From: Natrinema caseinilyticum
Lineage (GTDB): Archaea > Halobacteriota > Halobacteria > Halobacteriales > Natrialbaceae
DNA length: 64,000 nucleotides
Assembly: GCF_024227435.1 (NCBI RefSeq)
Contig: NZ_CP100445.1
Span: forward strand, 3,655,369-3,719,368
Reading direction: 5' to 3'
Shown: piece by piece, positions 54,601 through 61,273 of the stretch
Layout: each line of letters begins with the position of its first letter
Position numbering within the stretch: the stretch's first letter is position 1
The notes under the pieces: generated by a model
Told to the model about the DNA's origin: nothing
Databases searched by the model: none
What the model saw: the letters and a program-made list of their open reading frames with translations, nothing else
Translations under genes and position numbers: made by a program

Positions 54601-55788
54601 CAGCTCGTCGAAGCCGACCATCTCGACTTCGTCCTTCAATTCGTTGAAAACCGCGCTTGCGTCGTCGACCTGGTCGTCCGGTTCGGACGCTGTACCGTCG
54701 TCCGCCGTGGCCCCGTCTTCGGGACCCGATTCGGAACCGGGTGCAGTAGTCGTCTCCGATTCGGACGCCGTCTCATCGTCTCCCTCGTCGATGGTGCTCG
54801 CCGGCGGTTCACCCGGCCCGGACTCGAGGTCGGCGGCCCCTTCGTCTTCCAGCAACTCGTCGAACGAGCCGGCATCGCCCATGTCGTCGAACGCCGACAG
54901 TTCGTCTTCGTCGACGTCTTTGACCATCTCGTCCAGGTCGTCGAACTCGGAAAACTCGTCGAGGAGGTCGTCGACGTTGAGATCCTGGGCCTCCTCGGAC
55001 GTCATCTCCTCACTGGGCACTGCTTCGGCCGCGCGCGGTTCTGCGCCCGGTTCGTCGTCGCCCTCCAACCGATCGGTGACGTCGACGATCTCGAACTCGT
55101 CGACTTCCTCGACCGGATCGAGACCCGACGAGATAGCGGCCTTGCCCACAGCGGTTGCGAAGACGGCGTCGAAGCGGCCGTCGTAGTCGGCGGCCGCGAT
55201 CCGTTCCTGGGGCGGATCAGTGCCGATCAGATCGAACGCGTCGATCAACGCGTCGACAACCAGTTTTCCGTTGTTGACGCCCGCTTCCTCCGCGATCGCC
55301 AACCGAGCGAGATAGACGTCGTGGCCATCGTCGATCGGCGGATCGAACCGCGAGCACACGTCGTCGATCTCGTCGGCCGACGGCGCGACGAGTCCGGTCG
55401 TCTCCTCAGTCGTATCTGTCTCGAGGTGATCTCGAAGGGCGGTTATCGTCGCCGACGGATCGGTCTCGACCGTGCCGGTGCGGGCGACCTCGTCGATCAT
55501 CGTCTCGAGTTCGTCGACGGCGTCGAAAATGACGTCCATCAACTCCGGTGTGACGTCGAGTTCGTCGGCGCGGACGGCGTCCAACAGATCCTCGATCGCG
55601 TGAGCGAGATCGCTCGCCGACTGGAGGCCCATCGCACCGCAGTTCCCCTTGAGGGTGTGTGCGACCCGGAAAATATTTTCCATGGCCTCCTCGTCGTTCG
55701 GATTGCGCTCGAGCGTGAGCAAATCGTTGTTCAGTTCCGTAATCCGTTCTTCGCTCTCCTGAACGAAATCTGTCAGATAATCAGTCAT
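51655..55788 (-). CDS. cheA: CheA histidine kinase with very long acidic insert
   Basis: The 1377-residue protein is about twice normal CheA length. P1 histidine-phosphotransfer domain (1-105) has His44 in RVAHTLKGNCGAMG. A P2-like region follows (about 125-235). Then comes an acidic, low-complexity insert of about 760 residues (about 240-1000), including FDDG repeats at about 641-710 and DVSGDGFDD-type repeats at about 814-886. The kinase core is complete: P3 dimerisation (from about 1000), P4 with HLVRNAVDHGIEPP, IDDGCGLD and GRGVGMDVVKRT, and the CheW-like P5. The usual linker between P2 and P3 is 50-100 residues. The frame is open to 55917, but MTDYLTDFVQESEERI at 55788 is the family start. 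Confidence 0.93.
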   Translation of the reverse strand: MTDYLTDFVQESEERITELNNDLLTLERNPNDEEAMENIFRVAHTLKGNCGAMGLQSASDLAHAIEDLLDAVRADELDVTPELMDVIFDAVDELETMIDEVARTGTVETDPSATITALRDHLETDTTEETTGLVAPSADEIDDVCSRFDPPIDDGHDVYLARLAIAEEAGVNNGKLVVDALIDAFDLIGTDPPQERIAAADYDGRFDAVFATAVGKAAISSGLDPVEEVDEFEIVDVTDRLEGDDEPGAEPRAAEAVPSEEMTSEEAQDLNVDDLLDEFSEFDDLDEMVKDVDEDELSAFDDMGDAGSFDELLEDEGAADLESGPGEPPASTIDEGDDETASESETTTAPGSESGPEDGATADDGTASEPDDQVDDASAVFNELKDEVEMVGFDELQDELAELEFDEFDDEEEVDMDELLGDDVEDDSFLDETDPSVGAIDDVTTDTTDDDEDGADVIDEGSAGAVDVDGDDEGGGTDTVAASDEDDGLVDAESAYEPTAGDIDVTQASDTDDVEAVVETNGIETAAGDDSIDATPSTDSPDEPVVSDADSVGPTDEATDAPDEDETIERVAGDDIADSDEPEEAVVDDGVTDETDADGASVDVTDTETIGDVDETIAGDTETDDGGFDAETGIGDDGDEISGDDGFDDGFDDGFDDGFDDGFDDGFDDGFDDDGFDDGFDDDGFDDDGFDDGFDDDGFDDDGFDDGFDETGAGDGVGADSTEYGVQSETAEAEPSDDAAEFGAVDEAADPFEAGDESDLETVDSESRSESDEGTTSEAFGSDTEGEFDPTTPAAGTAETSADDTEAFDAEDDGIAGFDDESSDGFDDGLDDVSGAGFDDVSGDGLDDVSGDGFDDGSGDGFDDDDGSGDGFDDESSGGFDDAVDEPSASTADSETETVDEGFETGFDDPFDEQLDDEAFAGTEEFDVGRGGFDSPTADSSVEGDSSPSSEASFGDDTVGADDDSEDDVVRIVEEPELPIPDLSVPEATDRPDAEAETGEIQSVRVDVDQIDSLLTLVEGLVTSRVRLRHAAEADDDDAALEAELDSLSELTTDLQETVMNIRLVPLRTVTNRLPRVVRDIAREQDKEATFEMVGEDVELDRSILDRIGDPLIHLVRNAVDHGIEPPEVREDADKPREGTVEVHAERSRDRATITVIDDGCGLDPDRLRTEAVAADIIEEDEADTLSDEDVYELIFHSGLTTASEVTDVSGRGVGMDVVKRTIEDLDGSVSIDSEPGEGTTVTMQLPVSVAIDEILFVESGGEEFGVPTKAIRDIESAASLETAGGESVLPGDDGDYRVVKLADVLETPRAGVNGEGMVVRIRGEVREVALHCDHIHGQQEVVVKPYEGFMSDIPGLSGATVRGRGEVVNILDVTTL
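53130..53345 (-). repeat. Acidic repeat block 2 in cheA
   Basis: An imperfect tandem repeat of about 30-36 bp codes the DVSGDGFDD and GSGDGFDDDD-type units (residues about 814-886). Unit length varies, but always in multiples of three, keeping the frame. Confidence 0.8.
53657..53866 (-). repeat. Acidic FDDG repeat block 1 in cheA
   Basis: Short tandem repeats of 12 and 15 bp (minus-strand units coding Asp-Gly-Phe-Asp or Asp-Asp-Gly-Phe-Asp) span about 210 bases. The repeat is on the sense strand of CheA and is its most regular part: about 17 consecutive units each placing one Phe between acidic residues. Confidence 0.9.
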
Positions 55789-57028
55789 CGTTCTCACCGT
55801 CCGTCGTGAACGCATCGACGATCGCATCGACGATGCCGTTTGCGGGCGCGACTCGATCGACACAGCCCGTATCGATTGCCTGACAGGGGATGCCAAAGAC
55901 CGGACTCGTTGCCTCATCCTGTGCGATCGTCCGCCCGCCAGCGGCCTTGATCGCCTCGATGCCGGCTGCGCCGTCGCGACCCATACCGGTCAAAACGACG
56001 CCACAGAGTGCGTCCGAAACCCGCTCGGCTGCGCTGGTCATCGTGACGTCGATCGCCGGCCGCACGCCGTGGATCCGGTCGCCCTCGTCGAGTCGGAGGC
56101 GTAGCGCCCCTCCGACGTTGCTTGCCACCTCGAGGTGGGAGTGGCCCGGCGCGACCGCCGCCTCGCCAGACGTGAGTCGCTGTCGGTCCGTCGCTTCGCT
56201 GACGTCGTACGTGCTCAACGAATCGAGACGGTCGGCCAACCGCGACGTAAACTCCGGAGGCATGTGCTGGACGACCAACACCTTGGCCTCGAGGTCGGTC
56301 GGCAGCCGTTCGAACACTCGCTCGACGATCTTCGGGCCGCCGGTCGATGCGCCGATGATCACCGTCGGTGCGTCCGCGCGGTCGTCACCGACCGTGATCG
56401 GGGGCGCGGGTTCGCCGGATTCGAATCCGGATTCGATTTCGGGACGCGCGTCCGGCCCGGTCGTTTTGCTGTCGCACGTGGGATGGGCGTCGGACCCGCC
56501 ACCGGCGACGGCATTACCGATTTCCGTTTCGGTGCCAGCCCCTGTCCCGGCAGTTGACGTTCGTCCGGTACGACTCGCGGTACCCGTCCTCGTCGCGTAG
56601 GCGGTCGCGGACGCACGAGCGAGCGCGACGGAAGAAATCTGTGCCTCCGCGAGCTCGTCGACTGTCTCGACGACTTCGTCGGTGAGATGCGCGATGTTGC
56701 GCGAATCGGAGCCGTCCGGCTTGTGAATAAAATCTACAGCCCCTCGTTCCAGGGCGTCGAACGTCGCCTCGGCGCCGCGTTCGGTGTGGACGCTGAGCAT
56801 GAGAAGGATGGTCGGGTTCGTCGCCATAATCCGTTCGACGGCGTCGATCCCGTCCATTTCCGGCATTTCGACGTCCATCGTCACGACGTCCGGATCGAAC
56901 GTGGCGGCGAGTTCGACCCCTTCGGATCCGTTCGCAGCTGTTTCGACCTCGTACCCGGCTTCGGTGAGCGCGTTGCCGATGACTGTCCGCATAAACCTCG
57001 AGTCGTCGACAACGAGTACTCGCGTCAT
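55781..57028 (-). CDS. cheB: Chemotaxis response regulator/methylesterase CheB
   Basis: The 415-residue protein removes methyl groups from transducers. It has an N-terminal receiver with Asp9/Asp10-type pair (VVDDSRF) and phospho-acceptor Asp52 (MDVEMPEMDG). A linker (about 130-220) joins it to the esterase domain with the Ser in IIGASTGGPKIV, His in QHMPPEF and Asp in LTGMGRDGAAG. The linker is longer than in bacteria and Gly/Ala/Thr-rich. It overlaps cheA by eight bases and cheY by four. Confidence 0.94.
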   Translation of the reverse strand: MTRVLVVDDSRFMRTVIGNALTEAGYEVETAANGSEGVELAATFDPDVVTMDVEMPEMDGIDAVERIMATNPTILLMLSVHTERGAEATFDALERGAVDFIHKPDGSDSRNIAHLTDEVVETVDELAEAQISSVALARASATAYATRTGTASRTGRTSTAGTGAGTETEIGNAVAGGGSDAHPTCDSKTTGPDARPEIESGFESGEPAPPITVGDDRADAPTVIIGASTGGPKIVERVFERLPTDLEAKVLVVQHMPPEFTSRLADRLDSLSTYDVSEATDRQRLTSGEAAVAPGHSHLEVASNVGGALRLRLDEGDRIHGVRPAIDVTMTSAAERVSDALCGVVLTGMGRDGAAGIEAIKAAGGRTIAQDEATSPVFGIPCQAIDTGCVDRVAPANGIVDAIVDAFTTDGENDD

Positions 57029-57387
57029 GCCGCAACGACGTCTGAAAGGGCCTTTCTGACGCTGGGTTCCTCGAACGGCTTCGTGACGTAACCGTCCGCG
57101 CCAGCCTTCACGGCGAGTTTCATTTTCTCACGCTGTCCGACACTCGTACACATGATGACGCGGGAGTCCGGGTCGATCTTCTTGATCGCCGCGGTCGCCT
57201 TGATGCCGTTACACTTCGGCATCACGATGTCCATCATGACGATATCGGGATCGTGTTCTTTGTACAATTTTACGGCTTCTGCTCCGTTAGACGCCTCTCC
57301 GAGGATGCGGTAATCCTGCTCCAGGATCTGACGAAGTAGGTTCCGCATAAAATGAGAGTCGTCCACGATGAGCACCCCTGTCGACAT
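57025..57387 (-). CDS. cheY: Chemotaxis response regulator CheY
   Basis: The 120-residue single-domain receiver has acidic pair Asp9/Asp10, phospho-acceptor Asp53 (MDIVMPKCNG), Thr at the switch position in MCTSVGQ and the conserved Lys in YVTKPFEEP. Phosphorylated by CheA, it acts on the archaellum switch. It is first in the cheY-cheB-cheA-cheC-cheC2-cheD-cheR run, each joined by overlaps or short gaps. Minus-strand TTGTATCTC about 25-33 bases upstream may be its promoter. Confidence 0.95.
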   Translation of the reverse strand: MSTGVLIVDDSHFMRNLLRQILEQDYRILGEASNGAEAVKLYKEHDPDIVMMDIVMPKCNGIKATAAIKKIDPDSRVIMCTSVGQREKMKLAVKAGADGYVTKPFEEPSVRKALSDVVAA

Positions 57388-57524
57388 TCAGTAGTACACC
57401 AAACTCTGGTAGAGATACAACTACCATAAATGCTGTCTCTCGATTATCAGACATGATAACCGTCGAATATGCCCCGGAAACCCGCTCGCAACGCCTGTTC
57501 GTAATCTGGTCGACCGGACGACTC

Positions 57525-58292
57525 TCAGGCGTGACCCGAGGCCAGCAACAATCGATCGACGTCGATCAGCGCAGTCGCTTCCACGACGATTTCCTGCGGC
57601 GAGTCGTCCGCCGGTTCGTCGTCCACCTCCGGTTCGATCTCGAACGTCTCGCCCATCGGTTCGCCGAACCTGCCGGCCGTCTCGCGGACCGACGTCATCG
57701 CCGTCGAGACGCCGATTCCAGTCCCGACACCGGTGTCCGACTCGAGTCGCTCTTCCTCCGGTCCGTCGGCCACCATGTCACTAACGTCGATCCGCTGCTC
57801 CCGTTCTTGCGTCACGAGCGCGACGACGAGGGGGTGTTCCAGTGCGTCACCGGCAAATTCGCTGCTCTCGATCCCGTCGCTGTCGATCACGTCGCTTTCG
57901 GGAACCGTTTCGACACCGACGACTTCGTCGACCCGGATCGCGGCCGATTGCTGGTCGCCCGGCCGGTCGAGGACGAGCAGTCGTTCCTTCTCCGACCTGG
58001 GTTCGTCCACCGGAAAGTGAACGCGCGTGTCGACCACCGCAGTTATTTCCCCTCGGAGGTCCATCAGTCCCTCGATCGCGGGGGGCGACCGCGGGACTCG
58101 AGTCAACGACGTCGGCGGTTCCGTAATCGTGCTGACCGCGTCGACTGGAAGTGCGAGTCGGTGATCGCCGATGCGGACGAAGACGAATTGAACGAGATCC
58201 TCACGCTCGCGTTCCCCACCGACCTCGTCGCGGGTCCGTTCGGCGCCGTCGATATCGATTCCAAGGAGCTTTTCAGAGAGATCCGGTGCCAT
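57525..58292 (-). CDS. cheW: Chemotaxis adaptor CheW with extended C-terminus
   Basis: The 255-residue adaptor links transducers to CheA. The CheW fold occupies about residues 28-205: DLVQFVFVRIGDHRLALPVDAV, PPAIEGLMDLRGEITAVVDTR and PGDQQSAAIRVDEVVGV. The C-terminal 50 residues are acidic and not part of the fold (ordinary CheW is about 150-170). It lies 137 bases upstream of cheY, and has its own promoter with a palindrome, so it may be separately controlled. Confidence 0.88.
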   Translation of the reverse strand: MAPDLSEKLLGIDIDGAERTRDEVGGEREREDLVQFVFVRIGDHRLALPVDAVSTITEPPTSLTRVPRSPPAIEGLMDLRGEITAVVDTRVHFPVDEPRSEKERLLVLDRPGDQQSAAIRVDEVVGVETVPESDVIDSDGIESSEFAGDALEHPLVVALVTQEREQRIDVSDMVADGPEEERLESDTGVGTGIGVSTAMTSVRETAGRFGEPMGETFEIEPEVDDEPADDSPQEIVVEATALIDVDRLLLASGHA

Positions 58293-58317
58293 GATCCTAG
58301 TAGTATATCAGGTTCCA

Positions 58318-58327
58318 ACAATAAAAC
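58318..58327 (-). promoter_or_regulatory. TATA box of cheW
   Basis: Minus-strand GTTTTATTGT is 26-35 bases before the ATG at 58292. Confidence 0.5.
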
Positions 58328-58338
58328 GTTGACTCCCG

Positions 58339-58352
58339 CGTGAACGTTCACG
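58339..58352. promoter_or_regulatory. 14-bp perfect palindrome upstream of cheW
   Basis: CGTGAACGTTCACG reads identically on both strands and sits 47-60 bases before the cheW start, directly upstream of its TATA element. A dimeric regulator of the che operon could bind here. Confidence 0.45.
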
Positions 58353-58664
58353 TTTCCAATATGCGATCCGCGGCCAACCCGCTCGATCGGGGCCGGGGAA
58401 CTCCTTCTCGGTTAGTCTCTTCGTGGGGAGGCAAAGCGGATTGCGCCTCGGTGTGGAGAGACGAAGCGGATACGGGCCCCAATCAGGGCCGAGTCGGCGC
58501 GACAGTGGCCATCGAACGAGCGACGAACGAAAGCCACACGGCGATGGTACGCGAGGCGAATCCGAGGCGGTGGCCGGCCCCTGTACGCGCTCCGCTATCG
58601 TTCGATGCAGGCGACTTGTCCGATACAGAAGACTTATTCTCCGTGTCGCCAGTCATCGCAGCGA

Positions 58665-59033
58665 ATGGAATCGGCTTCGGACCACGGCACCAGTATCCAC
58701 GACGAGCGCGCCACCGTTCTCACGTTCGACCTCGAAGAGAGACGATACTGCGTCGAGGCCGCGTCGGTCGTCTCCGTGCTCGGTATCGCGGACGAAACGT
58801 TGCTTTCGGGTACGGGGGACCCGTGGAACGCCGGGACGCTCACCGTCGCCGGTGAGCGTGTCAGGGTCGTCGATCTGCCGCGGGTGTTCGGGTCTTCGCG
58901 TCGGACGGCGGATCGGGTCACGGATCCGAACCTGCTCGTTCTCGACGTCCCGAACGACGAAGACTGGTATTACGGCTGGCTGATCGACGACTCGGAGACG
59001 GTCTGGCTCAACGAGCAGGCGATGCACGACTGA
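58665..59033 (+). CDS. Short CheW-like domain protein
   Basis: The 122-residue protein is a single CheW-type fold: ATVLTFDLEERRYCVEAASVVSVLG at the start and AGTLTVAGERVRVVDLPRVFG in the middle. It is shorter than CheW and lies on the opposite strand, away from the operon, followed by the tfe gene set. It could be an alternative adaptor for a subset of transducers. ATG 58665 is chosen over an upstream ATG (58605) because GACTTATTC lies 26-34 bases before it. Confidence 0.75.
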   Translation: MESASDHGTSIHDERATVLTFDLEERRYCVEAASVVSVLGIADETLLSGTGDPWNAGTLTVAGERVRVVDLPRVFGSSRRTADRVTDPNLLVLDVPNDEDWYYGWLIDDSETVWLNEQAMHD

Positions 59034-59120
59034 CAGTCAGTCGACGTCGGAGGGCGCGTTCGACGGCGACCGAGTTGCCGAAATACACGGAAAACGCCTC
59101 GCCCGGTAGGGGAGCGGCTA

Positions 59121-59900
59121 TTACCGCAGTCCCGGCGGCGGCCCGCCGTCGGAATCGTCGTCGATATCGACGTCGACGCCGTGCTCCTCGCGCTGCCGTT
59201 GCAGTCGTTTGACCTGCCGGTAGTAGTATGCGATCCCGACGCCGCCGAGCAAGAGCGCACCGCCGATCAACCCGAGAAACAGCGGGATATCACGAGCCAG
59301 GTAGTACCGAACCGAGATCGTACTGTCCGCCTCTACGTCGTCCCAGACGAGTCGCTCCTGGCCGTCGACGATCTCGCGTTCGTAACCGCCCGGTGAGACG
59401 TCCCCGAACATGAAGTTCGACGTTCGGTGCCCGTCCGGGATCGTCACCTGGTACGATCCCGCGACGAATGCCGGCAGGCTGAACGTTTTTCGGCCGGCTT
59501 CCCCGGAGAACGCGATCGTTCCGTTTTCGTCGGGCACCGTCACCGTGGTGGCCGAGCGTCCCTGCTCGACCTCGAGTTCCGAGCCCGTTACCTCGGTGCC
59601 GTTCGGATACCAGTAGCGGACGCTGTGGATCTGCAGCGGTTCGTCCCGATAGATCGTCGATCTCGAGAGCGACAGTTCTTTCGTCCCGTTGAGGTCGTAG
59701 ACCGCCCGGTACTCGCCGCCGCGTATCAGGTTTCCATCGTCGATATCGATCCTCACGTCCGCGTCGCTCTCGCGGAGGTCGCTGTAATCCTGTTCCCGGT
59801 CGAGTTGCTCGTCCGAAACGCCGCCGAGGAACGACGAACACCCCGCTCCCATCGTGAGCAAGGCAACCGCGATCACGGCCCACACGAGTCGACGATTCAT
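59121..59900 (-). CDS. DUF5803-type lipoprotein with C-terminal membrane anchor
   Basis: The 259-residue protein has an N-terminal hydrophobic segment ending in a lipobox (LLTMGAGCSSFLGG, Cys near residue 21), a beta-rich outer domain, and a second hydrophobic helix (about 205-230) followed by an acidic tail. It matches what I recall as the haloarchaeal DUF5803 family. Function unknown; it may act at the cell surface. It lies one base after the DUF2110 gene and in the tfe-DUF2110-DUF5803 order common in haloarchaea. ATG 59900 is used. Confidence 0.75.
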   Translation of the reverse strand: MNRRLVWAVIAVALLTMGAGCSSFLGGVSDEQLDREQDYSDLRESDADVRIDIDDGNLIRGGEYRAVYDLNGTKELSLSRSTIYRDEPLQIHSVRYWYPNGTEVTGSELEVEQGRSATTVTVPDENGTIAFSGEAGRKTFSLPAFVAGSYQVTIPDGHRTSNFMFGDVSPGGYEREIVDGQERLVWDDVEADSTISVRYYLARDIPLFLGLIGGALLLGGVGIAYYYRQVKRLQRQREEHGVDVDIDDDSDGGPPPGLR

Positions 59901-59901
59901 A

Positions 59902-60603
59902 CTATGGCACGACACACCGGAGTTCGGCGGGAAGGTACTCGCCGACGCTGGCCAGCAGGCCGGGTGGGTCGGTATCCTCTGTACAGATCACGCTCTGCTC
60001 GAGCAGTCCGAGCCGTTCGACGGTGACGTAGTCCTGTGCGTGGCCCGCGCGGTTGAGCGTGGCTCGCACTTCCGCACGGGTGCCGCTGTTGACGTTGAGT
60101 CGACCGGCCCCGCGGGTCCACTCGTAGAGCCGGTCCCGTTCGGCGTCCGCGAGCCGCGATGGGGTGGCGTCGTTTCCGTCGGCGCCCGTGTCGTCCTCGC
60201 CACCGTATACGAACTGCAACGGCACGTGTTGGACGAGCCCGTACCGCTCGCGGATTTGCGTCGCCGACCCGGGACCGAGTCCGAGTTCGTCGGTCGGGAT
60301 TCGGACCGCCTGCCCGGCATCGAGAACGAACCCCGCATCGTCCCAGGACTCGAGGGTTCCGACGTAAGTCTCTCCGACCTCGAGATCGGGTACGATCTCG
60401 CCGAATTCCTCGCGAAGGACGTTGCGAGCGACGGTGGCGTCGTCGCCCTCGATCGTCACGGACGGAAAGTCGTCGTGGCGCACGCCGAGTTCGAACTCGA
60501 CGTCGAGGTCGTCGATCTGGTTGCCGACCAGCGAGCGCAGAGAGTCGAGCGCCCGCTCGCGGGCGTCCCCCTCCACGTACAGCTTGGTTGCGAGTACGAC
60601 CAT
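59902..60603 (-). CDS. DUF2110-family protein
   Basis: This 233-residue protein of unknown function is conserved in archaea next to tfe. Visible parts: an N-terminal alpha/beta region (MVVLATKLYVEGDARERALD) and a middle small-barrel-like segment (VGETYVGTLESWDDAGFVLDAG) that resembles RNA-binding folds; the C-terminus is helical. The start ATG overlaps the tfe stop, so the two are coupled, suggesting a transcription-linked role. The longer frame adds only arginine-rich residues and is not used. Confidence 0.82.
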   Translation of the reverse strand: MVVLATKLYVEGDARERALDSLRSLVGNQIDDLDVEFELGVRHDDFPSVTIEGDDATVARNVLREEFGEIVPDLEVGETYVGTLESWDDAGFVLDAGQAVRIPTDELGLGPGSATQIRERYGLVQHVPLQFVYGGEDDTGADGNDATPSRLADAERDRLYEWTRGAGRLNVNSGTRAEVRATLNRAGHAQDYVTVERLGLLEQSVICTEDTDPPGLLASVGEYLPAELRCVVP

Positions 60604-61127
60604 CAGGCGTCGGCGTCGATGTTGAGTTCGTCCTCGAGGGCGTCGAGGCGGTCGTCCATCGAAGTGACGAGACGGTTGTTGTCCATGGATTCGAGCGGCG
60701 AACCGCATTCGGGACATTCGAACCCGAAGTCCATCGCTTCGCCGAACTCGAACCGGATCGAGCAGATTTCACAGAGGTAGAACTCGTGATTCCGCTCGTA
60801 CTCCCGTCGGTCCTCGAGTGCCTCGTGGAGGCGGTACATCTCCTCCTCTAAGTTCTCCGGAATGTTGTCGTACTCGAAGGTCCACAGGTAGGTCAACCAC
60901 CCCGAATCCTCGTCGCGCAGCCGCCGATAGCTGGCGAGATCGTTCTCGTAGAGTATAAACAGCGCCCGCCGTACGTCGTTCAACTCGAGGTCGAGTTCCT
61001 CCGCGAGCTCCTCGTCGGTTACCTCCCCGTCCGGGGGTGCCGCCGCGACGGGCATCCCCTTGGGACCGACCAGCTCGTGCAAATATTTCTGGATCACCGG
61101 GTCCTCGAGCAGGTCCTCAAAAGCCAT
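60603..61127 (-). CDS. tfe: Transcription factor TFE (alpha subunit)
   Basis: This 174-residue archaeal TFIIE-alpha homologue aids promoter opening by RNA polymerase. It has an N-terminal winged helix (about 1-90: DEELAEELDLELNDVRRALFILYENDLASYRR) and a zinc ribbon with Cys119/Cys122 and Cys138/Cys141. The C-terminal tail is acidic and helical. It is first in the minus-strand tfe/DUF2110/DUF5803 set, with a TATA element 24-33 bases before the ATG. Confidence 0.93.
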   Translation of the reverse strand: MAFEDLLEDPVIQKYLHELVGPKGMPVAAAPPDGEVTDEELAEELDLELNDVRRALFILYENDLASYRRLRDEDSGWLTYLWTFEYDNIPENLEEEMYRLHEALEDRREYERNHEFYLCEICSIRFEFGEAMDFGFECPECGSPLESMDNNRLVTSMDDRLDALEDELNIDADA

Positions 61128-61150
61128 TACCTATGCGTAACGCCATGTCG

Positions 61151-61160
61151 CCATTAAGTC
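61151..61160 (-). promoter_or_regulatory. TATA box of tfe
   Basis: Minus-strand GACTTAATGG is 24-33 bases before the ATG at 61127. Confidence 0.45.
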
Positions 61161-61273
61161 TTTTGAGACGTCGAACGGGTCGGGAATCGGCTCGCATCAG
61201 CGTTCGCCGACACCGCGGCCGGCGAAACCTGCAGACGCGACGTTTATGCCGCTGGGTCGCAGTCCTCTGGACG

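Larger units (their letters stand above)
58293..58664. other. Divergent region between cheW and the orphan CheW-like gene
   Basis: About 370 bases with no gene. The left end has the cheW TATA element and a palindrome; the right end the promoter of the following gene. The middle is G+C-rich with two imperfect copies of a GTGGAG...AAGCGGAT motif (58420-58470) and a GGCCC-N6-GGGCC hairpin nearby. Confidence 0.45.

Noticed and set aside
53345-55186. Serine/proline-rich plus-strand frame over cheA
   Set aside because: It is the antisense of the Asp/Gly/Phe repeats of CheA; the repeat makes every frame open. CheA motifs prove the minus strand.
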